The notes under the pieces: generated by a model
Told to the model about the DNA's origin: nothing
The model's database searches: none
Seen by the model: the letters and a program-made list of their open reading frames with translations, nothing else
Shown: piece by piece, positions 35,024 to 44,598 of the stretch
Numbering within the stretch: position 1 is the first letter of the stretch
Layout: each line of letters opens with the position of its first letter
From: Saliterribacillus persicus
GTDB taxonomy: Bacteria; Bacillota; Bacilli; Bacillales; Amphibacillaceae
Length of the DNA: 64,000 bases
Direction: 5' to 3'
NCBI RefSeq assembly: GCF_003337485.1
Contig: NZ_QPJJ01000004.1
Span: 124,001 to 188,000, forward strand
Program-made: the position numbers and the translations under genes

Positions 35024-36250
35024 ATGAATGCAAAATCCACTCAGGCTAAAATAGGGGTTCATGAAAATATTTTGCAATTTTCTCTTTTAGTTCTTATTAA
35101 CTTTTTCGTCGGTTCCATGGTGGGTCTTGAACGTACTATTTTACCTATTCTTGGTGAAGAAAAATTCGGAATAGCTTCTACAAGTGCAGCCTTAAGCTTT
35201 ATTATTAGTTTTGGCTTCTCGAAGGCCATTGTTAATTTCTTTGCCGGTGGTTTAGCTGATCATTTTGGTAGAAAACAAGTGTTGTTAATTGGTTGGATGG
35301 CTGGTATATTTGTTCCGCCACTTGTGATTTTTGCTCATGAATGGTGGATCATCGTTGTGGCTAATATATTCTTAGGCATCAATCAAGGTCTAGCTTGGTC
35401 AATGACCGTTAACATGAAAGTTGATTTAGCAAAATCAACTCAACGCGGATTAGCTGTTGGGTTTAATGAATTTGCAGGCTATAGTGGTGTAGCTCTGATG
35501 GCGTTGTTATCTGGGTATATCGCAAATGCATACGCGCTAACTCCTGAACCATTCTATCTAGGTATCATCATTGTCATTATTGGCATTTTCTTATCTTTTT
35601 TTGTGAAGAATACAGAGGATCATTTGAAAGCTCAAGCCTCTTCCGTGAAAAAAGAAGCTGTGCTTTCCTCAAAAGATGTATTTACCTTAACAACTTTCAA
35701 AAATAAAAATTTATCTATCAATACACTTTCAGGTCTAACTACTAATTTAAAAGACGGGATGGCCTGGGGGCTTTTTCCTATTTACTTTGCTTCAGTTGGT
35801 TTAACAGTTGGCCAAATAGGTTTAATTGTTGCTATTTATCCCGCAGCCTGGGGATTTTTTCAATTATTTACAGGTGTTCTTAGTGACAAAATCGGTAGAA
35901 AATGGCTAATATCGGTTGGGATGCTTCTGCAAGGGGGATCACTATGGTTAATTTTACTTGTTAACAACTATCCGCTATGGATTATTAGTGCACTCTTATT
36001 AGGAATAGGGACAGCCATGGTCTATCCTACTATTATGGCCTCCATCAGTGACGTGGCACATCCAGATTGGCGAGCTACTTCAATGGGTGTATATCGCTTT
36101 TGGAGAGATAGCGGATATGCATTCGGCGCTATTTTAGCTGGCATTTTCACAGATATATTAGGAATTTCTTCTGCAATTGGTTTTGTAGCACTTTTACCCT
36201 TTTTAGCAGGGGTTTTAGCTATTATTCGATTAGATGAAACATTGAGTTAG
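35024..36250 (+). CDS. MFS transporter, 12 helices
   Basis: A 408-residue major facilitator with motif A GGLADHFGRKQVLLIG between helices 2 and 3 and the mirror copy GVLSDKIGRKWLISVG in the second half. GGAGGTGGG is correctly spaced for ATG 35024; an in-frame ATG 54 bases upstream lacks a site. Substrate cannot be inferred; a strong terminator follows. Confidence 0.88.
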   Translation: MNAKSTQAKIGVHENILQFSLLVLINFFVGSMVGLERTILPILGEEKFGIASTSAALSFIISFGFSKAIVNFFAGGLADHFGRKQVLLIGWMAGIFVPPLVIFAHEWWIIVVANIFLGINQGLAWSMTVNMKVDLAKSTQRGLAVGFNEFAGYSGVALMALLSGYIANAYALTPEPFYLGIIIVIIGIFLSFFVKNTEDHLKAQASSVKKEAVLSSKDVFTLTTFKNKNLSINTLSGLTTNLKDGMAWGLFPIYFASVGLTVGQIGLIVAIYPAAWGFFQLFTGVLSDKIGRKWLISVGMLLQGGSLWLILLVNNYPLWIISALLLGIGTAMVYPTIMASISDVAHPDWRATSMGVYRFWRDSGYAFGAILAGIFTDILGISSAIGFVALLPFLAGVLAIIRLDETLS

Positions 36251-36278
36251 ATAAAAACACCTTTACCAAAACAAATAT

Positions 36279-36329
36279 AAGACCGCAGGATGTCTTCCGA
36301 TAATAGAAGCTTTCCTGCAGTCTTTTTTT
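36279..36329 (+). terminator. Terminator after the MFS gene
   Basis: Stem agac-gcagga / tcctgc-gtct with one mismatch and a 20-base loop, followed by TTTTTTT. Confidence 0.75.
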
Positions 36330-36378
36330 CTACCCTAATCTTTTGGAAAGGAGGGTATAAAGCTTTATTACTAACGAC

Positions 36379-36407
36379 TTGACAGAATTCGATTCTCAAT
36401 TTAACAT
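36379..36407 (+). promoter_or_regulatory. Promoter of the persulfide dioxygenase gene
   Basis: TTGACA (36379-36384), 17-bp spacer, TAACAT (36402-36407). The -10 runs into operator 1. A second possible -10 TATAAT lies at 36473-36478. Confidence 0.6.
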
Positions 36408-36421
36408 ACCTATATAGGTAT
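36406..36421. promoter_or_regulatory. CstR/CsoR-like operator 1
   Basis: ATACCTATATAGGTAT is a perfect 16-bp palindrome with the ATACC/GGTAT arms typical of CstR-type (persulfide-sensing CsoR family) operators. It overlaps the -10. Confidence 0.6.
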
Positions 36422-36448
36422 TTTTCAGAATCGTTCTTGTTTATTTTT

Positions 36449-36464
36449 ATACCTACACGGGTAA
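36449..36464. promoter_or_regulatory. CstR/CsoR-like operator 2
   Basis: ATACCTACACGGGTAA resembles operator 1 with an imperfect right arm and lies 43 bp downstream of it. Two operators are also known in front of staphylococcal cst genes. Confidence 0.5.
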
Positions 36465-36557
36465 ATGTTTTGTATAATTGAATGTTTTATTTTTAGGTAA
36501 AAGGAAAACCTACAATAAAATTTATGTTAGATTATTAAAAATGGAGGTATGTTAACC

Positions 36558-37688
36558 ATGGCAATTAAAAAGACAACAGTAAGCGAAGTAGGAAAAAAAG
36601 TTATAAACAAAGATCCCCTTTTTATATTGGATGTAAGAAATGAAGATGATTATAAGGATTGGAAAATAGAGGGTGATTCATTTGAATACAATAATACTCC
36701 TTATTTCGATTTAATAGACAGTGTTGATCCTATCAAGGATGAATTACCGAAAGATATGGATATTGTTGTAGTCTGTGCAAAAGGTGGATCTTCTCAGTAT
36801 GTTACAGAGCAACTAGATGAAGCTGGATTTGAAAATGTCTATTCCCTAGAAGGCGGTATGAAAGCCTGGAGCGAGCACTTAGAACCAGTAAAAGTAGCTG
36901 ACCTTAGTGATGGAGGAGAATTGTATCAATTTGTCCGTCTTGGAAAAGGTTGCTTATCTTATATGGTGACTTCAGGAGGAGAAGCGGCTGTTATTGATCC
37001 CACTCGAATGATCGAAACATTCACAGGCTTTGCTGAAGAGAAAAATGTAAAAATCAAGCATGTTCTTGATACACACTTGCATGCTGACCATATTTCAGGT
37101 GGGCATGCAATAGCAGAAAAAACTGGAGCTCCTTATTGGTTACCTCCAAAAGACGCAGAAGACGTAGAGTTTGATTACAACAAGTTAGTTGATGGAGAAG
37201 ACTTAACCATTGGATCATCAAAAATTCATGTTCAAGCTTTATATTCCCCAGGTCATACAATTGGTTCTACTTCTTTTATTGTAGATGATCAATTCTTATT
37301 GACTGGTGATATCCTGTTCGTTGAGTCTATTGGACGTCCCGATTTAGCTGGTAAAGCAGATGACTGGGTAAGTGATCTACGTGACACCCTTTATAACAAA
37401 TATCGTAACTTGTCTAATGAATTAGTTGTCCTGCCTGCTCATTACATGTCCAATGAGGAAATGAATGAAGATGGCTCTGTTGGGAAGAAATTAGCAACCC
37501 TTCAAAAAGAGAATCACGGACTAAATGTAGCGGACGAAAATGAATTCAAAAAAATGGTGACGGAGAATTTACCACCTCAACCAAATTCTCACCAAAAAAT
37601 TCGCGAAACAAATATGGGGAAAATCAACCCTGAGCAGGAAGAAAAACGCGAAATGGAAATCGGACCAAACCGTTGCGCCATAAAATAA
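36558..37688 (+). CDS. Rhodanese-persulfide dioxygenase fusion
   Basis: A 376-residue protein. Residues about 1-110 are a rhodanese domain with catalytic Cys in [10 protein letters not shown]; residues about 115-345 are an ETHE1-like metallo-beta-lactamase domain with iron-binding HLHADH, PGHT and AHYM. It should oxidise glutathione- or bacillithiol-type persulfide to sulfite and move sulfane sulfur, detoxifying sulfide. The order is the reverse of staphylococcal CstB and of PDO-rhodanese fusions such as PRF. GGAGG favours ATG 36558 over an ATG nine bases upstream. CstR-like operators precede it. Confidence 0.88.
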   Translation: MAIKKTTVSEVGKKVINKDPLFILDVRNEDDYKDWKIEGDSFEYNNTPYFDLIDSVDPIKDELPKDMDIVVVCAKGGSSQYVTEQLDEAGFENVYSLEGGMKAWSEHLEPVKVADLSDGGELYQFVRLGKGCLSYMVTSGGEAAVIDPTRMIETFTGFAEEKNVKIKHVLDTHLHADHISGGHAIAEKTGAPYWLPPKDAEDVEFDYNKLVDGEDLTIGSSKIHVQALYSPGHTIGSTSFIVDDQFLLTGDILFVESIGRPDLAGKADDWVSDLRDTLYNKYRNLSNELVVLPAHYMSNEEMNEDGSVGKKLATLQKENHGLNVADENEFKKMVTENLPPQPNSHQKIRETNMGKINPEQEEKREMEIGPNRCAIK

Positions 37689-37735
37689 TACTGTGAAAAT
37701 ACTTTATAATATGATACTTTCTTAGAGTACAAAAA

Positions 37736-37774
37736 ATGACAGCTCGTTTCCCTATTTGAGAAACGAGCTGTCAT
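37736..37774. terminator. Bidirectional terminator
   Basis: A perfect 15-bp stem (atgacagctcgtttc / gaaacgagctgtcat) between two convergent genes, with T-rich flanks on both sides. Confidence 0.85.
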
Positions 37775-37813
37775 CATTTTTACGTAAATCCTTTAAAAAT
37801 AAGATGTTATTTC

Positions 37814-40800
37814 TTATTGCGGCACACTTGGAACCCAGCCGCCTAATACATTTTCTTTTGTATAAGTAGCGGCTTCTTCTTCGGTTAATTGCCGTCTATC
37901 TTCATTAACTACAGCACCTGGTCCTTCATTGTTAAACTCATATAATTTTGCCTCTTCTGGCGGGAAGCCACCCATCTCTGTCCAGCCTTCCTCTTTGATA
38001 TGCGCCGCCATCTTAGTATCTTTGAATACTACATGAGCGATAGCACTAGGATTACTACTTGGCTGCCATGGCCTTCCTAAATAAACTGTGTTATCAGGCG
38101 CATCACTTGTTAAAGTACTATTTAAAAATAGAAAACCAAAGTCCTGATGGTCCATCGTGCTAGCTGCTGTGATATACCCATTATTCGAATCAGAACCTCT
38201 ATCTAAGGAATGCACTGTAACATTTTCAAATAAGGCCTGTGCTCCTCCAAAAATAAAGTCAACATCTCCCTCAATGTAACTATCTAGATAATACTGGGTT
38301 CCTGAATGTGCAAAGAGTGTATCCTGATTACCTAGTAATGTCACTTGATGAATAAGCATTCTCTCTCCTGCTGCATATAAAGCAACAGCTTGCTTTCCTT
38401 CAACCTCCTGTGATTCATCAAAACTATTTTCGATCGTTAAATTTTCAACAATCACATCATTGGATCGTATAAAAACTGTTGCACTTCCACTAGTTCCAAT
38501 CGTACCACCAACTTCATTATCTTTCCCTGCATAATTATCATAACGAATAATTGTTTCTTGTTCACTTTCCCCAATTAAATGAATATATGGCTTATCAGAT
38601 GGAATATTAACAACTTCTTCATAGATTCCATTTTTGATAATTACTTCAACGTGGCTATTTGCATTTTCTGGAACAGCATCGATCGCAGCTTGGATTGTTT
38701 CAAATTCACCACTACCATCCTTTGCAACAGTAAGATTCGCTTGTGTTTCTTTAACCTGGTTCTGGAAGTCTTCCATTTTCTCCAATTCCCCCTCTACAAG
38801 CGTACGATCTAAATTATCTTTGCTACTTTCAGCGACTACTTTTGCATACACATTATTTTTAAAATAACCGGTAGTTTTTGCAGTCTCTAAGAGTATCTGG
38901 CCATAACTACCGCCCCATTGATAGCCATTTCTTCTTTCTTCTTCAATTTCTTGAATATTATGCTTTATCACACCGTCTCTTCCAGAGAAAATAGGTTTGT
39001 TTGTCCCAATTTCATAGAAACGATACCAAGTGACGGCATTTTCATCTTCTACAAAATATTCCCCATTTTCATTTCCACCACTTACGTAGCGAATTCCGTC
39101 TAATTTCACTTCATCATACCACTCCAAAGCAGATTCAACCGCTTCTGTAATTTCAGGTGAGCCTTTTGTTCTTTCCATTAAAAATTGAACAATCGCTACT
39201 GATTCTTTACCTGAGATGGATGGATGTTCATAAGCTCTTCCTTGCACTGACTCATACGTTTTTGGATCATGCTGTTGTCCCCAAGCTGTTAATTTACCAT
39301 TCGCTTCAATCTGAGCATTTAATATATAGTCTACCGCTTTATCTATAGACTCTTCAATGCTACTTCTTTGTGCATCGGTAATAATGTCTGTATTGTACGG
39401 ATATTTCTTTTGAACGATATCTTCAAACATATTTAATACTCGAATCATCGCTTCATCATTGAATGTAACCATATCAGAATAATTACCTCTTCTTGGATAC
39501 ACCTGCGCAAATCCACCCGTGTCATATTGTAGATCAAATAAAAAATCTAAGCCTTTTTGAAAGCTCTGCTTTAAAGAATCATTCTCTGATGCTGCATATA
39601 CTTCAGCTAGAAATTCCATTTCCTTTATCGTGGCATCATTATCTATCATACCTAGTTCTATTCCATCACCATTTACCCATTCAGACCGATCCTCTTCTTG
39701 ATCCCAAGCATAGGCATAATCATTTCCTTTTGACCAACCGCCATGATCCATCTGCCAGCTTATCATATTATTTGCTTGCAATAATGCAGCATCTAAATCA
39801 CCTTGAAAGGAGGGATCATCTTCCTCTAGATAAAATTTATTGCCCTCCAATTCTTCCATCGTTTCATACAATACGACAGTGTTCCCAAATTTATCTTTTG
39901 TCACAGCTGCTTTAGGCAGTCTAAGCTCTCGATTTAGGAGTGGAGAAAGGCTGTCCCAGCTTCCAGTAGGGATAGCTAACGTAAGATCATCAATATCTAT
40001 CTCCGTAAACTGCCCATTTAAAGTTACCGCGATTAAGTGCGGTGCTAAAGCATCTACTCTTACAATATTCACTTCATTTTGCCCTTTATCTGAATCTGAA
40101 GCTAATTGAGCAACCATTTCCTCTGCTTCTTTTAGAGTCATTTCATCTTTTATTCCATAATTTATTTCTCGATTTGGATTCATGATGCCAAGCTTCGCTA
40201 GCTTGCCCATCATATTAGAACCTTCTTCATCTTCAGGTACTAAATCCATTAAATCCCCTACTATGAGTGCAGTTTCTTCTTTACTAAGTGGCTGATATAA
40301 ATCTACTTCGTCCCAAAGAAAATCAGGTATATACTTATTTTCTTTTGCAATTTCTGCGACATAAATATCCCATTTTTCTTTTGAAATAGATCCTATCGAT
40401 TGTCTTGCTTCTAGATTTTTATATTCCTGATTCTTATCTAAACCAAATCTACGGTTAATGAGAGCTAGTAGTTCTATACCGGTTATTAAAGCATCTTCTT
40501 CCATACTAGATTCTTTAATTACTCCTAATGCTTGAAGCTTTTTCTTCGTGATCCCGTCTAGTAAGTCGTCTAAAGCTACTTCTTCTGTTTCCACCGGTGT
40601 ATGTTCATTTTCTTCTTCTAGCTGATTATGAATTCGAAGATGATCAATATTTCCTCCACCTTCTGCTCCTGTTGCAGTTAGACGAATAACATTCTCTCCT
40701 GCTTCTAATTCGAGACTGGTGCTCTCTAACTTCCAGCCAGCCCAATCCCCTGTTGGAGCAAAATCAAGCTCTTCTATAGCTGATCCATTTATACTCACTT

Positions 40801-41500
40801 CAGCAGGGCGATTACTTCCGCCAGCATGAGCATAACGAAAATCTAGTTGATACAACCCTGCAACAGGTACATCCACTGTCCATTCAATATATCCTCCTGG
40901 CACATTCGGGTTATAATCTACAAAGCCAGTTCCCGTAAAACCCTGATGCTTATTATCAATTATGACCCCTTCACCTGGTTGATCTTCCGCCTCTGCTACG
41001 ATATCAACATCTTGATATACATATAGGTGGTCCACATTAGCCCCACCTGCCTCTGCTGTAGCTGTTAACTTTACCGTATGCATTCCTTCAGATAACTCTA
41101 CTTTTTTTGTAACGTAAATATAATCGTCAAAATCACCTGATTGATTAAAATCTAGCTGCTCTTCAACAACTTCTCCATCTACTTGAAGCTCAGCATGGCG
41201 ATTATCTGCTTTCCCATGTGCATAGCGAAAAGCAAAGACATAAGTAGCTTCTTCTGCGACTTCGATTTCCCATTCAATAAAGCCACCCGGTTCGTTTGGT
41301 TTATAATCTACAAACCCCTCACCTGTAAATCCAAGGTGCTTGTTGTCGACGATAATACCTTCACCGTTAGCTTCTTCTGCTTCATACAAGTCTCCAGAAA
41401 ATTCAATTGTTTCTGCATTTACTTTTTGTTCAAATCCAAAAAGCATTCCTACAATAGATACAAGTAAAACAAGCAGCACCCCTATTTGTTTCCTTTCCAT
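37814..41500 (-). CDS. Secreted CBM-CBM-PL10 pectate lyase-CE8 pectinesterase
   Basis: A 1228-residue exported multidomain enzyme. Residues 1-29 are a Sec signal peptide. Two related CBM35/CBM6-like domains follow (about 35-163 and 166-293), sharing DNKHxGFTGxGFVDY and RYAHxxxxNRxAE. Residues about 305-470 look like degenerate SLH-type repeats. A PL10 pectate lyase lies at about 565-880 (WQMDHGGW, IDNDAT, GRAYEHPSIS, WYRFYEI). A CE8 pectin methylesterase is C-terminal (about 922-1225) with Gln1037, Asp1060 in GNQDTL, Asp1081 in VDFIFG and Arg1143 in GRPW. It would demethylate and cleave homogalacturonan outside the cell. GGAGGAGAGG fixes the start at 41500. A cre site lies upstream. Confidence 0.9.
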   Translation of the reverse strand: MERKQIGVLLVLLVSIVGMLFGFEQKVNAETIEFSGDLYEAEEANGEGIIVDNKHLGFTGEGFVDYKPNEPGGFIEWEIEVAEEATYVFAFRYAHGKADNRHAELQVDGEVVEEQLDFNQSGDFDDYIYVTKKVELSEGMHTVKLTATAEAGGANVDHLYVYQDVDIVAEAEDQPGEGVIIDNKHQGFTGTGFVDYNPNVPGGYIEWTVDVPVAGLYQLDFRYAHAGGSNRPAEVSINGSAIEELDFAPTGDWAGWKLESTSLELEAGENVIRLTATGAEGGGNIDHLRIHNQLEEENEHTPVETEEVALDDLLDGITKKKLQALGVIKESSMEEDALITGIELLALINRRFGLDKNQEYKNLEARQSIGSISKEKWDIYVAEIAKENKYIPDFLWDEVDLYQPLSKEETALIVGDLMDLVPEDEEGSNMMGKLAKLGIMNPNREINYGIKDEMTLKEAEEMVAQLASDSDKGQNEVNIVRVDALAPHLIAVTLNGQFTEIDIDDLTLAIPTGSWDSLSPLLNRELRLPKAAVTKDKFGNTVVLYETMEELEGNKFYLEEDDPSFQGDLDAALLQANNMISWQMDHGGWSKGNDYAYAWDQEEDRSEWVNGDGIELGMIDNDATIKEMEFLAEVYAASENDSLKQSFQKGLDFLFDLQYDTGGFAQVYPRRGNYSDMVTFNDEAMIRVLNMFEDIVQKKYPYNTDIITDAQRSSIEESIDKAVDYILNAQIEANGKLTAWGQQHDPKTYESVQGRAYEHPSISGKESVAIVQFLMERTKGSPEITEAVESALEWYDEVKLDGIRYVSGGNENGEYFVEDENAVTWYRFYEIGTNKPIFSGRDGVIKHNIQEIEEERRNGYQWGGSYGQILLETAKTTGYFKNNVYAKVVAESSKDNLDRTLVEGELEKMEDFQNQVKETQANLTVAKDGSGEFETIQAAIDAVPENANSHVEVIIKNGIYEEVVNIPSDKPYIHLIGESEQETIIRYDNYAGKDNEVGGTIGTSGSATVFIRSNDVIVENLTIENSFDESQEVEGKQAVALYAAGERMLIHQVTLLGNQDTLFAHSGTQYYLDSYIEGDVDFIFGGAQALFENVTVHSLDRGSDSNNGYITAASTMDHQDFGFLFLNSTLTSDAPDNTVYLGRPWQPSSNPSAIAHVVFKDTKMAAHIKEEGWTEMGGFPPEEAKLYEFNNEGPGAVVNEDRRQLTEEEAATYTKENVLGGWVPSVPQ

Positions 41501-41582
41501 TACGCAACCTCTCCTCCCAATATGGCTATCCTTCACCTAAAAGTATAGCAAGCAAAAAGTAACATATTATGCACCATTTTTA

Positions 41583-41596
41583 TGATAGCGTTTACA
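41583..41596. promoter_or_regulatory. cre site upstream of the pectinase gene
   Basis: TGATAGCGTTTACA matches the CcpA cre consensus at 13 of 14 positions. It is about 55 bp upstream of a start point implied by the TATACT -10 (41542-41547, minus strand), fitting carbon catabolite control. Confidence 0.6.
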
Positions 41597-41623
41597 TTTT
41601 GGTTGGTATGATTTCCCTAAGCC

Positions 41624-42481
41624 TTACTGCTTAATCAAGCCAGAAGTATTCTTTTTCCGATATTGATTAGGAGAGATGCCAATAATGCTTTTAAAAACTC
41701 GATTAAAATGAACATTGGTTGAGTAACCTACATAATTAGCAATATGATTAATTTTCCATTCTGTTTCCTTCAACAATCGTTCTGCTTCTGCCACTCGAAA
41801 ACGATTCACATAGTCTGTAAAGCTATAATTTGTAGCTTGTTTAAACATACGACTAATATAATGTTCATTTAGATGAAATCTATCTGATAAGATCTGCAAG
41901 GAGAGATCTTTATTATAATTTTGATGAATAAATCGTATCATTTCAGACATGGTGGAGCGATCAAGCGCTTTTTTCGTTGTACGAGATGCCTTTAATTCTT
42001 TATTTAACAAACGCTTACTTTCTACTAATAACTGTATGACTAACGCTCGTAGATAGATATCTTTTTCTGGACGATCTTTTTTATATTCTCTAAGCATTTG
42101 CGCATACAAATTTCGAAACATACATACATGACTTTCTGGAAGGGACAGTATGGACGGTCCATCTTCAAACAAATGCTGTAAAAGATTACTCTCTGGATCA
42201 GATAAATAATTTTTATGAAAGTTAATGACAATTCTTTTATGTGCTTTATCCGCTTGTTTGCTTGTTTTATGCAGCAAATTTTTATCAATAAATACAAGTT
42301 GGTTTTTACGAATACAGTATTCTTTCCCGTCAATATAATACAACCTTTCCCCTTCTACCAAGAAGTATATTTCATAATCTTGATGAAGATGTGGCTTGCG
42401 CATCAGTTTCGTATTTTTTTCATCAGCCAGGTTCATATAAAAAGATTGTTTTCGCATTGAAATGTTAATTTTAGTACTCAC
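41624..42481 (-). CDS. AraC family regulator with cupin domain
   Basis: A 285-residue regulator: an N-terminal cupin-like sensor (about 15-110, HLHQDYEIYFLVEGERLYYIDG) and a C-terminal double HTH (about 185-280, LSLQILSDRFHLNEHYISRMFK and INHIANYVGYSTNVHFNRVFK). It is read toward the pectinase gene, 123 bases upstream of it, and so probably activates it in response to a galacturonate- or rhamnose-type sugar. The ligand is inferred from context only. Confidence 0.88.
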   Translation of the reverse strand: MSTKINISMRKQSFYMNLADEKNTKLMRKPHLHQDYEIYFLVEGERLYYIDGKEYCIRKNQLVFIDKNLLHKTSKQADKAHKRIVINFHKNYLSDPESNLLQHLFEDGPSILSLPESHVCMFRNLYAQMLREYKKDRPEKDIYLRALVIQLLVESKRLLNKELKASRTTKKALDRSTMSEMIRFIHQNYNKDLSLQILSDRFHLNEHYISRMFKQATNYSFTDYVNRFRVAEAERLLKETEWKINHIANYVGYSTNVHFNRVFKSIIGISPNQYRKKNTSGLIKQ

Positions 42482-42635
42482 ATAAACTCCTCCCTCTTCT
42501 TAAGTTACTACTTAAATAAGCCTAATCCCTTTAAAAAACATTAAATTAAGGATTATATACCACAAAGTAAAAGTTGAAACCTTTATATAGCTACTTTCGT
42601 CTTAGTATTAACAACTAAATATTGGGAGTGAGTTT

Positions 42636-43094
42636 TTGAAGCTTTTATTAAAATGTCTATTCACTTGTAATGCTGTTTTCCTTGCATATTTCTTTTCTAA
42701 TTCCAATGTTTTTGCCAATGAGCCAACATTAACAACGGAAACAGAGAGCCTTATATCCATTCAATCCACTGATTTCATTAGAAGTTCCGGTAACTCTATC
42801 AATGTCACAGGCTCTAGATCTCTAAGAGGAACCTGTCTCACCACTAGCTATAGCCCTGTACACACCATTTCTTGCGAATTAACCTTACAAATGAAAAACA
42901 AGAATACCGGAAAGTGGCACAATAAAGGTCAAACCTATCGATTCAAAAAGTACTTTGCAACAAGGATTAATGGCTCTGTCAATTTCAAGGTAGATAAAGG
43001 AGAATATTATCGCATAAAAACCATGCACAAAGTTAACCAAAGCGGTGTAGTTGAAAAGACTACTAGCTATACTGGAATAAAATACACTCCTTAA
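42636..43094 (+). CDS. Small secreted protein, DUF6147-like
   Basis: A 152-residue protein with a signal peptide (cleavage likely after FANE-type region near residue 27) and a beta-rich mature part containing two Cys (RGTCLTTSY, ISCELTLQMKN) that could form a disulfide. The pattern NSINVTGSRSLRGT...ISCELTLQMKNKNTGKW...FKKYF resembles Bacillus DUF6147-type secreted proteins, a weak recognition. GGGAGTGAG precedes the TTG start. Function unknown. Confidence 0.65.
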   Translation: MKLLLKCLFTCNAVFLAYFFSNSNVFANEPTLTTETESLISIQSTDFIRSSGNSINVTGSRSLRGTCLTTSYSPVHTISCELTLQMKNKNTGKWHNKGQTYRFKKYFATRINGSVNFKVDKGEYYRIKTMHKVNQSGVVEKTTSYTGIKYTP

Positions 43095-43124
43095 GCTTGA
43101 ATTTTTGCTCCAATTTTCATATAA

Positions 43125-43161
43125 AAATCCAACTACTAACGTTAACAAAGTAGTTGGATTT
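43125..43161. terminator. Bidirectional terminator
   Basis: A perfect 12-bp stem (aaatccaactac / gtagttggattt), 13-base loop, between the secreted protein and anti-sigma genes; TTTCATTTT follows on the plus strand and TTTTTATAT on the minus. Confidence 0.8.
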
Positions 43162-43949
43162 CATTTTAATGATTCTGCCGTTTCTATTAAATTTGTTTTA
43201 TCAATTTCCCCACTCACACTCCATTCAAATGGGAAATCATACCAGATCAATTCATTCCAGCCATCTTTATATAAAAACAGTTGTGCTTCCACTCCGTTTA
43301 TTTCTATTTTAGCGATTTCCGTATCCTCATTATCAACCACGATGGACTTTGAAAAATCTTGATTTTGATATGTTTGGGCGATTGCTAAGGTAATATTTTC
43401 CGGAGATTCATACATTATTTTAGCAGTCTTTACTTCATCCATTTCCTTCAGTACTATCACTTCTTGTAATTCAAATCCATCAGGAACAGAGCTGGGTATA
43501 ATAATATCAAATAATGCTTCTTTCTGCGCTTGTTCAAGCGACATCGATTCCTCTGTAATTTCAATCACATTACTTTCAATCTCACCAACGTCTATTGAAT
43601 CTTCATTTTTCACATCTTCTGAATCACCTGTTGACTGCGTAATTTGTGTAACATTGCCCTCTGAATTTACAAAAAGGTTGGTAAACCATCCAAATGCTTT
43701 TGTGTTATTGTTTTCTAAAAAGAAACCACTGACTAAAAGCACGACAAACATCGAAGCTACTAATATTCCTTTACTAAAAGAAAATTTTTGTTTCTTTTTA
43801 TGGGCACGGACCGTTTCAATGGATACCTTATCCCATGTTTCCTCTTTAGAAAACAGAGGATCTGATGGACTATGATAAATTTCTTTTAGTACCGCTTCAA
43901 TCTTATTATTAAATTGTAGGTTACTCAAGAAATTCCACCACCTATCCAT
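43161..43949 (-). CDS. Anti-sigma factor with DUF4367 domain
   Basis: A 262-residue single-pass membrane protein: cytoplasmic N-terminal part (1-58) that would bind the sigma factor, a membrane helix (about 59-78), an acidic linker and an extracellular DUF4367-like domain (about 145-262, DIIIPSSVPDGFELQEV ... GWNELIWYDFPFEWSVSG). It overlaps the sigma gene by 25 bases. The usual role is to hold the sigma factor inactive until an envelope signal arrives. Confidence 0.82.
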   Translation of the reverse strand: MDRWWNFLSNLQFNNKIEAVLKEIYHSPSDPLFSKEETWDKVSIETVRAHKKKQKFSFSKGILVASMFVVLLVSGFFLENNNTKAFGWFTNLFVNSEGNVTQITQSTGDSEDVKNEDSIDVGEIESNVIEITEESMSLEQAQKEALFDIIIPSSVPDGFELQEVIVLKEMDEVKTAKIMYESPENITLAIAQTYQNQDFSKSIVVDNEDTEIAKIEINGVEAQLFLYKDGWNELIWYDFPFEWSVSGEIDKTNLIETAESLK

Positions 43950-44500
43950 CTACTTTTCTTATCTGTTTCTATTCTTTCCTTTAGCACACGCCTTGCCCGG
44001 TGTAAGCGGGTTTTTACTGTTGATTCAGTTAAAACAAGGGTAACTGCAATCTCTTTAATGCTCATTTCATGGATATGCTTTAATAAAATTACCTCTCGAT
44101 ATTCAGGCTTAAGCTCTTCAATTTTCCATATAAGTGTATCCTTTTTAACTTGATTTTCAACCAACTGTTCAATTTCTTTTTCAAATCCTTCTTCCATCTC
44201 AGCATCTCTTTCAATGTCTTTATCGGGATAAATTTCTACGCCAACCTTGCGTTTTCTTAGTATATCAATAGCAGTACGGGTAGCGATAGTTGAGATCCAT
44301 GCCCCCATTTTTTCACGATCATCAATTCGATTAAGGTATTTATAGACTTTGATGAATGTTTCCTGAAGTGCATCTTGTGCTATATACGGATCTCGCACAA
44401 TAAAAAAAACATCCCGATATACTCTGGAATAAAACATGTCATATAGTAGACGGAATTCTTCTTCCGTAGGTTGCGCTTTTTTGAGAATTTTTTTTAACAT
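43925..44500 (-). CDS. ECF-type RNA polymerase sigma factor
   Basis: A 191-residue sigma factor with region 2 (about 20-90, DPYIAQDALQETFIKVYKYL, WISTIATRTAIDILRKRK) and region 4 (about 130-180, LKPEYREVILLKHIHEMSIKEIAVTL, STVKTRLHRARRVLKE). It pairs with the following DUF4367 anti-sigma. No clear autoregulated ECF promoter was found, although a TATAAT lies upstream near 44560. Confidence 0.9.
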   Translation of the reverse strand: MLKKILKKAQPTEEEFRLLYDMFYSRVYRDVFFIVRDPYIAQDALQETFIKVYKYLNRIDDREKMGAWISTIATRTAIDILRKRKVGVEIYPDKDIERDAEMEEGFEKEIEQLVENQVKKDTLIWKIEELKPEYREVILLKHIHEMSIKEIAVTLVLTESTVKTRLHRARRVLKERIETDKKSRWIGGGIS

Positions 44501-44598
44501 ATTAAAAACCGCTTTCTTATTAAAATATAGAAAACTTTACATTGTCTCCTTTAATATGAAAATTATAACATTTTTACCAATTTAACTGGAAGGTTTTC

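Noticed and set aside
39493-39915. 140-codon plus-strand ORF inside the pectinase gene
   Set aside because: It is antisense to the PL10 domain, has no ribosome binding site and a biased His/Leu/Ser composition; it mirrors real codons on the other strand.
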